The translations under genes and the position numbers were made by a program. This document shows positions 50,286 through 56,479 of a stretch of DNA of 56,479 nucleotides, piece after piece; the first letter of the stretch is position 1, and every line of letters starts with the position of its first letter. The DNA is taken from NCBI RefSeq assembly GCF_021738965.1, contig NZ_JAKKOQ010000021.1:1-56479 (forward strand), in the 5' to 3' direction. The notes below the pieces were generated by a model. It saw only the letters and a program-made list of their open reading frames with translations. It ran no database searches and was not told where the DNA came from. This DNA comes from Gordonia zhenghanii. Lineage in GTDB: Bacteria > Actinomycetota > Actinomycetes > Mycobacteriales > Mycobacteriaceae.

Positions 50286-51233
50286 ATGCCCGACGATTTC
50301 CTCATCGCCCGGAACCCCGAAGAGGGTTCGGCACTGCCGTACCTGGTCCGCATTCCCCTCGGACCGCGCGGTGTGGTGCTCAAGACCAAGGACACGTGGC
50401 CGGGCGCGACCAAGCTGTACTGTCATCGCGCCGACGGATGGCCGGACGACCCCGACATCGTCGAAGCGCTGCCCGTCCGGTCGGTGAGCAAACGAGGTGC
50501 GGCCATCGACCTCGTCCTCGAGCGGGTTAGACGAGGTCGGTCGCAGTTCGTCGTCACTCGGGCGCGTGGTCGGGAGATGATCTTCTGGCAGTCGCGCCAG
50601 ACGTCCAAGCAGGCGCGTCCGAACATCGCGCTGCCGACCGCCCGCGCGCACGGCGAGGAGCTCGACATCGTCGTCGACTCCGGCGAGAAGTATGCGTGGA
50701 AGTTCAGCCACCAGCAGGCGAGCATCGATAAGCGGCGACTTCCAGTCGGCGACTACGCGGTCTTCGACGACGAAGTGTTGATCGCCGTCATCGAGCGGAA
50801 GTCCGTCGCCGACCTCACGAGCAGCCTGATGAACGGCAAGCTGAACTATGCGCTCGCGGGGATGGCATCGGAGTTCCGTGCGGCGGTCGTCGTCGAAGCG
50901 CCGTACAGTGCGGTGTTCAAGCAAGAGCATGCGCGAGGGGCGTCCGTGGCCGAAGCAGTCGCCGAAGCACAGATTCGCTTCCCCTCGGTGCCGATCGTGT
51001 TCTGTGACAATCGACAGCTCGCACAGGAGTGGAGCTACCGATGGCTGGGCGCGGCACTGCACGAGCACCGGCAGCGCGCAGCGACCGATGCCGTCGTCGA
51101 CACCCTTCCGTCCGGTCCGGCGGCGTCGCCGAAACAGATTCGCGAATGGGCGGTCGCGAGCGGACTGGATGTGCCGGTCAAAGGGCGGATCCCGAAAGCC
51201 GTGCGGGAAGCGTGGGATGCACGCAACGGGTGA
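50286..51233 (+). CDS. ERCC4-type nuclease fused to an Lsr2-like DNA-binding tail
   Basis: A 315-residue protein. Residues about 128-235 form an ERCC4/Mus81-XPF nuclease core: GDYAVF (155-160) and the signature VIERKSVADL (168-177), where ERKxxxD carries the metal-binding residues. The last 30 residues (SPKQIREWAVASGL, PVKGRIPKAVREAW) match the C-terminal DNA-binding domain of Lsr2, including the KGRIP loop equivalent to RGRIP that inserts in the minor groove of AT-rich DNA. The N-terminal 120 residues are unassigned. It would cut branched or damaged DNA, perhaps targeted to AT-rich regions. TAGCCT about 14 bp before the ATG may give a near-leaderless message. Confidence 0.85.
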   Translation: MPDDFLIARNPEEGSALPYLVRIPLGPRGVVLKTKDTWPGATKLYCHRADGWPDDPDIVEALPVRSVSKRGAAIDLVLERVRRGRSQFVVTRARGREMIFWQSRQTSKQARPNIALPTARAHGEELDIVVDSGEKYAWKFSHQQASIDKRRLPVGDYAVFDDEVLIAVIERKSVADLTSSLMNGKLNYALAGMASEFRAAVVVEAPYSAVFKQEHARGASVAEAVAEAQIRFPSVPIVFCDNRQLAQEWSYRWLGAALHEHRQRAATDAVVDTLPSGPAASPKQIREWAVASGLDVPVKGRIPKAVREAWDARNG

Positions 51234-51288
51234 GCGCATCCGTCACGTGAATGAACCATGGTGAGGGCCCGTCCGTACCATCGAACCC

Positions 51289-53061
51289 ATGGATGACGCC
51301 CCGATGTTCGACGTCGACCTGCGCGCTCTGATCGAGGTCCTCGGCACCAATCTGTACACCGGCCCCGGGGTCTACGTGCGGGAACTGCTGCAGAACGCGA
51401 TCGACGCGCAGAGTGCGGCAGGACGTCCCGACGAGCCGATCGAGATCACCGCGGACGGAAGCACATTCGAACTCGTCGACCACGGCACCGGGATGAGCAC
51501 GGACACCATCGCCGAGCTTCTCGGCACCATCGGTGCGAGCTCCAAACGGGACCAGTTCGGGTTCGGCTCCAGCACGCAGATCGGCCAGTTCGGGGTCGGC
51601 ATGCTCAGCGGATTCCTCGTCGGCGGCCGGATCGAGGTGTCCTCGCGCGCCCCAGAGTCCGAGCCAGTCGTGTGGGAGGGGTCGTCGGACGGCCACGTCG
51701 AGATGCGGGCGGGCGACCGCACAGAGACCGGGACCACCGTGCGCATCGAAGGGCGCGGCGACACGAAGATGTGGCTCGCGCCCGATCGTGTCCGCGCGCT
51801 GGCCGCCGACTACACGGCGATGCACGCAACGCCGATCCTCGTGAACGGCGAACGCGTCAACCTCGGCGTCGGACTGTTCGGCGAGGCCTCGGGCGGACGG
51901 GACGCGGCCCGCGTCGCCTTCTGCCAGGACGAGTTCGGGTTCACCCCGTTGGAGATGTTCGACGTGAACGTCCCGGAAGCGGGACTGCACGGTGTCGCTT
52001 TCGTGCAGCCGAGCGGCGGCGATCTCGTCGCCCGCGCCGTGCACCGTGCGTATGTCAAAGGACTGCTCGTCGGGGACGTCCCCGGCCTGGTTCCCGAATG
52101 GGCGTACTTCGTGCGCATCGTCGTTGACGCGACCGGGCTCAAACCGACGGCCTCGCGCGAAGGGCTCGTCCGCGACGACCTGTTCGACGCCGTCGCAGCA
52201 TCCTTGGGCGATCAGGTCCAGGCGTGGCTCACCGGGCTCGGGACTCGGCCGGCGCTCCGCGAACGATTCCTCTCCGTCCACGAGCAAGGCGTGAAGGCGC
52301 TCGCCGCGCACCGACCAGAACTCCTCGGCTTCGTCGACAAGCACTGCGTCTTCGAGACCAATGTCGGTCCGATGCCGCTCGCCACGTTCCGTGCCCGCTT
52401 CGACACCATCCGGTATGCGGGCACGATCGACGACTACCGGGTGCTCGCCGACGTCCTCGCCGGTCGCGGGATCGGGCTGGTCAACGCCGGCCACGCCTTC
52501 GAGACGGCTGCGATCAGGGCGATCGTCGCCGCCGATCCGGCGATGCGGTGCGAACCGATCGGGCAGCAGTTCCTGCTGTCGGCGCTGTCGATGCCGTCGC
52601 CGGAAGTACGCGGAGAGTTCGACGACGCAGTGCGCATCGCGCGTCGCGCAGTCTCGCCGTTCCAGTGCGAGGTTACCCTCCGTGCGTTCGAGCCGGAGTC
52701 AGTGTCGGCGCTGCTCCTGACCGACGACACGGCGCAGATCGCGCAGGACCGTTCGGCGATGCTGTCCCAGACTGCGGGCGAACCGGATGCGTGGCTCGCG
52801 GCGCTGTCGGCGATCGACGACGGCGATGCGGCGCCAACCCGGCCGTCGCTGGTGTTGAACGCGACGAATCCACTGATCAAGAGGCTGCCAGACCTGGCGG
52901 ACGATGTCGTTGCGGGTGCACTCGTGCGCGTGGTCTACAGCCAGGCGATGCTGCGTGCCCGCCGGTCGGTGCGTGTCGCGGCAGCGTCCGAACTCGACTC
53001 GGCGATCACCCTCCTCGCCGACCTGGCAACCCGTGACCGACTCGAAGGGAGTTCCGAATGA
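51289..53061 (+). CDS. Hsp90-family (HtpG-like) ATPase
   Basis: A 590-residue GHKL ATPase of the Hsp90 family, divergent from classical HtpG. The Bergerat motifs are intact: RELLQNAIDA (31-40, Glu32 and Asn36), DHGTGM (64-69) and IGQFGVGMLSGFLVGG (98-113). The middle domain keeps an Arg in TASREGLVRDD (about 287-297), where HtpG has its ATP-sensing Arg. The C-terminal 200 residues are not recognisably like the HtpG dimerisation domain. It should be an ATP-driven chaperone in the cytosol. Its last four bases overlap the 952-aa repeat protein gene, so the two are co-translated. TACCAT about 8 bp before the ATG suggests a leaderless transcript. Confidence 0.87.
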   Translation: MDDAPMFDVDLRALIEVLGTNLYTGPGVYVRELLQNAIDAQSAAGRPDEPIEITADGSTFELVDHGTGMSTDTIAELLGTIGASSKRDQFGFGSSTQIGQFGVGMLSGFLVGGRIEVSSRAPESEPVVWEGSSDGHVEMRAGDRTETGTTVRIEGRGDTKMWLAPDRVRALAADYTAMHATPILVNGERVNLGVGLFGEASGGRDAARVAFCQDEFGFTPLEMFDVNVPEAGLHGVAFVQPSGGDLVARAVHRAYVKGLLVGDVPGLVPEWAYFVRIVVDATGLKPTASREGLVRDDLFDAVAASLGDQVQAWLTGLGTRPALRERFLSVHEQGVKALAAHRPELLGFVDKHCVFETNVGPMPLATFRARFDTIRYAGTIDDYRVLADVLAGRGIGLVNAGHAFETAAIRAIVAADPAMRCEPIGQQFLLSALSMPSPEVRGEFDDAVRIARRAVSPFQCEVTLRAFEPESVSALLLTDDTAQIAQDRSAMLSQTAGEPDAWLAALSAIDDGDAAPTRPSLVLNATNPLIKRLPDLADDVVAGALVRVVYSQAMLRARRSVRVAAASELDSAITLLADLATRDRLEGSSE

Positions 53062-55916
53062 CCAGCACAGAGCCGATGGATCAGGCCGTCTCCGAACTGC
53101 TCGACGATCTGTGGATGGCACGACACGGCGACCCCCGGTTCGGCCACGAGGACTTCGGGCCGTTCCCGTCACTGATGGCGAGGGCCGACGAACTCGACGA
53201 CCTCGACCTGAAGTTCCTCACCCGGGTGGAAGGCGCGTACGCCGCACTTTGGGCGGGGCGGACCACGGACGTGTTGACCCTCGTCGCCTGGTTGCTGCAG
53301 ACGATGGACGCGCACGCAGCCGAACTCGAGGTGCAGGACTGGCAGGTCGATCAGTTCGAGACGACCTTCGTCGACCTGCTCGACTCCCTCATCGGGGTTC
53401 CTGAACTCTCCCTCGACCAGGTGGAGGCACTTGTCGCAGACTGGGCTCGCCGCGTCCGCGGCACCGCCTACTACGCACCCGCCGTCGAAGCCGCCGTGTA
53501 CGCGGTGGTCGCCGTCCACCGCGGCGATCGCGCAGGCGCACTCCGGATCCTCGATTCCTGCACCGACTTCACGCCCCCGTCCGGAACGTGCGGACCGGGC
53601 ACGCGGGCTACGCTCGCCGCCGTCTACAACGCGGCAGGCAGCTACGAGCAGGCCAGGGAGCTGTCGACTCCAGATCTCGACGGTGACCCGAGTGAACGCT
53701 GCGGCTTCTATCCGGCGGAGACGTACGCCGCGCTCATCGAGGGCTGGGGCAGGGACGGCCGCCGCGACGACGTCGTACGCGCGGCCGCGTCGATCGATGC
53801 CACGTACAGTCCGATCGGTCTCTACAACCACATCGCGGACACACTCGCCGCACTCATTCGCGTCGACGCGCTCGATGAAGCGTTGCCGATGGCACTGAAG
53901 CATCTCGACGCCGTCGACGAATGCAGCAACGCGTACGAGCAGGCGCAGTTGGCTGCGGCATTGTCGGCCACGCTCGCCTCCGCAGCTGCTGCCGACCCCG
54001 ACACCGCCGTCGCACGACGGGACGACGACGGTGCCCCCGTCCTGGTCTCGGCGTCGCAGCTCGCGGACGAGCTGGCCGACCGGGTTCGCCTGGCCGCCAG
54101 CCGATTCGACGTGCGGAATGCGTCGACAGCGGTGTCGTCGACGTTCGAGGAGACTCTCGCGTTGCGGACGGCCGGATCGCATCGTAATGCGGGCGGCCGA
54201 GTGAAAGCCGTGGTCGATCGGTCGGCGGAGGAGCTGGTCAGCGGACTGTCGTCGTTCAGCTCGGTGTCGCCGCGACGGTCCGTAGAGTGCGCACAGGCGT
54301 TGCGCGGCAGGATCGATGAGCTCGAGGGGCGGAGCCTGGCCCGCGCCCGACACATGCTCGCGTGGGACCGGCGCCGTGAGGATCCACAGCAGGCGGTCGT
54401 CGAACTGCGGGGCATCGCCGACGAGACCAGAGAGTCGTACCCGTCGTGGGCGGCGCAATCGGACCTGCTGGCGGCACTGTTGCAAGTCCACGGCGGCGAC
54501 GCGGAGCCCGAGATCCTGCTCGAGTGGCCACGGGAAGACCCGTCGTGGAGCGCGGGTGCGCAAGTCAACTTCGCCCGACTGCGCGCGATGGCCGTGGCGC
54601 CGTTCGACGCGGAGCGCGCGGTCGCAGCTGTAGACGCGGGCCTTGCCGTCCTCGATCGCGTGGACCGCGGTGAGCTCCCGCTGATCTCCGATCCCGAGGC
54701 GTTGGCCGCTGCCGTCGGCTCGATCGACGCGGACGCTGCAGCCCAGCGGGCAGTCCTGCACCATCTACGTGCCGACCTGGTTGGGGAACTGGACGTCGAC
54801 GAGCTCAACGCGGGCGACCCGGCCGCAGGGTTCAACGCGGGCGACCCGGCCGCAGACATCGACGCAGCGCTCGTCGCCGCACGTCGAGCGGTGGAGTTGT
54901 CGTCCGATCCGGATCAGGCGATGTCGTTCCGCGGTGAACTCGTCGATGCCTTGCAGTTGGCGGCGGGAGCCCAAGCGCACACCGATGTCGGTGCAGCGCT
55001 CGTACTGTTGGCGGACGCGGAGTCGAACGCCAGATTCGCTCAACTCGGCCAGCTGCTGAATGCGCGAACGGCGCTGCTGCTCGAGGCAGGCGACACAGAC
55101 TCGGCCCGTGACGACGCCGAGCGCGCGGTTTCGGTGTGGACTGTCGAAGGCGATCAGCATGCTGCCGATTCGTCGCGGTTCGACCTCGCACACGTCATGT
55201 TGGCACGCGACGAGGATCCGCTCGCGATCATCGAGCTCGTGGAGCCAGCCGTCGAAGTGATGGCTGCGATCGGGGACATCGGCTCGGAGATGCACGGTGC
55301 ACAGGTGTTGGCCAGGGCGCAGTCGGCGGCAGGGCGCGCCGATGATGCGATCGGGTCGTTCACGCGGGTCATCGACGCGTACACAGGCCAGGCCCCATTG
55401 GTGGTGATGGGGCAGCTGTACACCGCGCGTGCGGTCGATTACTCCGAAGTCAAGCGTTTCGGTGAGGCGCTCGACGACTTGGACTCTGCCGTCGACTCGT
55501 ATACCCAAGCGGGCGACCGCTTCGAGGCCGCTGACACTCTGCGGACGGCAGCGCTCACCGCGCACTTCGCGGGCGAGAGCGGCCGCTCGTTCGATTACCT
55601 CAGCCGAGGCGAGCACCTGTATGAGGAACTCGCGACGTCGGCTCCCGTCGACTTCGAACGTGCCCGCCTAGAGTTCGCGCGGGCCGACATCATCCGTGAT
55701 CGCGAGCCCGAACGCGCTGAGTCGCTCCTGGGCGACGTGGCAGGTCGGGCTCGCGCCGCGAACTGGATCGGCCTCCTCATCCCCGTCCTGCACCTGAGCG
55801 CGATGCACGCGATCGAGAACGAGAAGCCAGAGCGCGCGCGCGATCTGCTCACCGAAGCGCTACGCCACGCCCCGGACCACCCCGCGCTCACCGGCCTCCT
55901 GGCCGAACTGGACTGA
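53058..55916 (+). CDS. Large helical TPR-like repeat protein
   Basis: A 952-residue, acidic, Ala/Asp/Arg-rich protein without signal peptide or membrane spans. Helical pairs of TPR type are visible, most clearly in the C-terminal 300 residues: DALQLAAGAQAHTDVGAALVLLADAES, LLEAGDTDSARDDAERA, VLARAQSAAGRADDAIGSFTRVID, and the last repeat MHAIENEKPERARDLLTEALRHAPDHP; shorter forms occur from about 175 onward. A 27-bp duplication (54807-54833, 54834-54860) repeats NAGDPAA. It is coupled to the Hsp90-like gene by an ATGA overlap and may be its substrate adaptor or co-chaperone; TPR proteins have this role in eukaryotes. No catalytic motif was found. Each quoted stretch is a short fragment. Confidence 0.75.
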   Translation: MTSTEPMDQAVSELLDDLWMARHGDPRFGHEDFGPFPSLMARADELDDLDLKFLTRVEGAYAALWAGRTTDVLTLVAWLLQTMDAHAAELEVQDWQVDQFETTFVDLLDSLIGVPELSLDQVEALVADWARRVRGTAYYAPAVEAAVYAVVAVHRGDRAGALRILDSCTDFTPPSGTCGPGTRATLAAVYNAAGSYEQARELSTPDLDGDPSERCGFYPAETYAALIEGWGRDGRRDDVVRAAASIDATYSPIGLYNHIADTLAALIRVDALDEALPMALKHLDAVDECSNAYEQAQLAAALSATLASAAAADPDTAVARRDDDGAPVLVSASQLADELADRVRLAASRFDVRNASTAVSSTFEETLALRTAGSHRNAGGRVKAVVDRSAEELVSGLSSFSSVSPRRSVECAQALRGRIDELEGRSLARARHMLAWDRRREDPQQAVVELRGIADETRESYPSWAAQSDLLAALLQVHGGDAEPEILLEWPREDPSWSAGAQVNFARLRAMAVAPFDAERAVAAVDAGLAVLDRVDRGELPLISDPEALAAAVGSIDADAAAQRAVLHHLRADLVGELDVDELNAGDPAAGFNAGDPAADIDAALVAARRAVELSSDPDQAMSFRGELVDALQLAAGAQAHTDVGAALVLLADAESNARFAQLGQLLNARTALLLEAGDTDSARDDAERAVSVWTVEGDQHAADSSRFDLAHVMLARDEDPLAIIELVEPAVEVMAAIGDIGSEMHGAQVLARAQSAAGRADDAIGSFTRVIDAYTGQAPLVVMGQLYTARAVDYSEVKRFGEALDDLDSAVDSYTQAGDRFEAADTLRTAALTAHFAGESGRSFDYLSRGEHLYEELATSAPVDFERARLEFARADIIRDREPERAESLLGDVAGRARAANWIGLLIPVLHLSAMHAIENEKPERARDLLTEALRHAPDHPALTGLLAELD

Positions 55917-55929
55917 TCGGCGGCGTAAC

Positions 55930-56246
55930 GGATCTCGACTCCGCTCGATCGGCGGGGGTGGAGGCTCGGTCTGCGGGTGCGGATGGTGACGCTGGGTCTG
56001 GCCCACACGTGGGTCGAGCGGAGTCGAGACTGCCTACTGCGGAAGGGATCTCGACTCCGCTCGATCGGCGGTGGAGGAGGCTCGGTCTGCGGGTGCAGAT
56101 AGTGATGCTGGGTCTGGCCCACACGTTGGTCGAGCGGAGTCGAGACTGCCTACTGCGGGGCTGGGGTGACGCTGGGTCTGGCCCACATGTTGGTCGAGCG
56201 GAGTCGAGACCGTGTGCTGCGGAACGGATCTCGACTCCGCTCGATC
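55930..56246. repeat. Tandem array of REP-pair units
   Basis: A composite unit of about 116 bp starts with GATCTCGACTCCGCTCGATC (55931-55950; again 56047-56066 and 56227-56246), followed by GGCTCGGTCTGCGGGTGC, then GCTGGGTCTGGCCCACA (55991, 56107, 56171), and ends with GGTCGAGCGGAGTCGAGAC (56012, 56128, 56192). The third unit is shortened by about 52 bp. The two REP cores in each unit are inverted with respect to each other. No gene was seen in the 366 bp between 55917 and 56282. Confidence 0.85.
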
Positions 56247-56282
56247 ACGTGGGTTCAGGTGGTGGTTGCAACGCTGGTTGTG

Positions 56283-56479
56283 TTAGTTGCTGTTGGTTGT
56301 TGATAGTAGTTCGTTGAATTTTTCTGCTGGGGTGGCGAATTCGTGGACTTGACGGGGGCGGCGGTTGAGTCGGTCGGCGACCTCGCGGAGGCGGTCTTTG
56401 TCGTGCACGCTCAGGTCGGTGCCTTTGGGGAAGTATTGGCGCAGCAGGCCGTTGGTGTTCTCGTTCGTGCCGCGTTGCC
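56283..56479 (-). mobile_element. IS30-family transposase, C-terminal part (cut by window edge)
   Basis: Read on the minus strand, the last 65 codons give [19 protein letters not shown], then [19 protein letters not shown] and [10 protein letters not shown], ending ELLSTTNSN and TAA at 56283-56285. [18 protein letters not shown] is the hallmark of IS30-type DDE transposases and lies just after the catalytic Glu. The frame is open to the window edge, so an intact element could continue beyond 56479. Terminal inverted repeats were not identified; the left boundary should lie between 56247 and 56282. Confidence 0.88.

Noticed and set aside
55930..56246. CRISPR array
   Set aside because: Units are about 116 bp and composite, spacer-like parts are themselves repeated, and no cas gene is present.
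1..56479. Prophage, integrative element or tRNA-linked island
   Set aside because: No integrase, phage structural gene, tRNA or att-like pair was found; only the IS30 fragment at the right edge is mobile-element coding sequence.

Overview
The window is high-GC DNA from a mycolic-acid actinobacterium. An antigen 85-type mycolyltransferase, F420-type (LLM) oxidoreductase, DUF3068 protein, a KstR-type operator, Rv1272c/Rv1273c-like ABC exporters and many apparently leaderless starts point to Mycobacteriales, most likely Gordonia or a close relative. No tRNA, rRNA, CRISPR or prophage was seen. One partial IS30-type transposase lies at the right edge, and short REP-like repeats (core GGTCGAGCGGAGTCGAGACC) recur in gene borders.

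Layout. 1-320: repeats. 321-5280: acyl-CoA cluster with an alpha/beta hydrolase, a mesaconyl-C4-CoA hydratase-like protein, an SDR, an acyl-CoA dehydrogenase and, divergently, a 2-methylfumaryl-CoA isomerase-like CoA transferase. 5389-8099: a degenerate ABC ATPase overlapping a YhgE/Pip membrane protein. 8188-9537: RNase HI, DUF202 and DUF1697 proteins. 9586-11518: LysR regulator divergent from an EamA exporter. 11747-23414: a complete phosphonate locus, phnD-phnC-phnE (fused permease), divergent phnF, then phnGHIJKL, a 2H-phosphoesterase (DUF1045), phnM and phnN, almost all translationally overlapped. 23402-27090: heterodimeric ABC exporter. 27144-29003: encapsulin and its DyP peroxidase cargo. 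29166-32100: mycolyltransferase divergent from a flavin dehydrogenase. 32112-32822: a decayed gene bracketed by two 46-bp palindromic repeats. 32842-35838: DUF3068 protein and UbiB-family kinase. 35989-41355: nadB, a repeat-rich protein, an F420-type oxidoreductase and an APH-fold kinase. 41345-44489: copper operon csoR-copZ-(59-aa membrane peptide)-copA. 44486-46917: a protein with a GyrA-like helical tail, then a KstD-like flavoprotein behind a KstR box. 46969-50179: structured leader and pntAB. 50286-55916: ERCC4-Lsr2 nuclease, Hsp90-family ATPase and a 952-aa repeat protein. 55930-56479: tandem repeats and the IS30 end.

How it works together. The phn locus should import phosphonates (PhnDCE), cleave the C-P bond (PhnGHIJ-K with PhnM, L, N) and respond to phosphonate through PhnF and probably to phosphate starvation through a PHO-box-like direct repeat. 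The cop operon is a copper-sensing, chaperoning and export module. Encapsulin packages DyP through its C-terminal targeting peptide. The least described combinations are the Hsp90-like/repeat-protein pair, the Mct/Meh-like acyl-CoA cluster, the Walker-defective ABC/Pip pair, the pntA leader RNA and the palindromic repeat elements.
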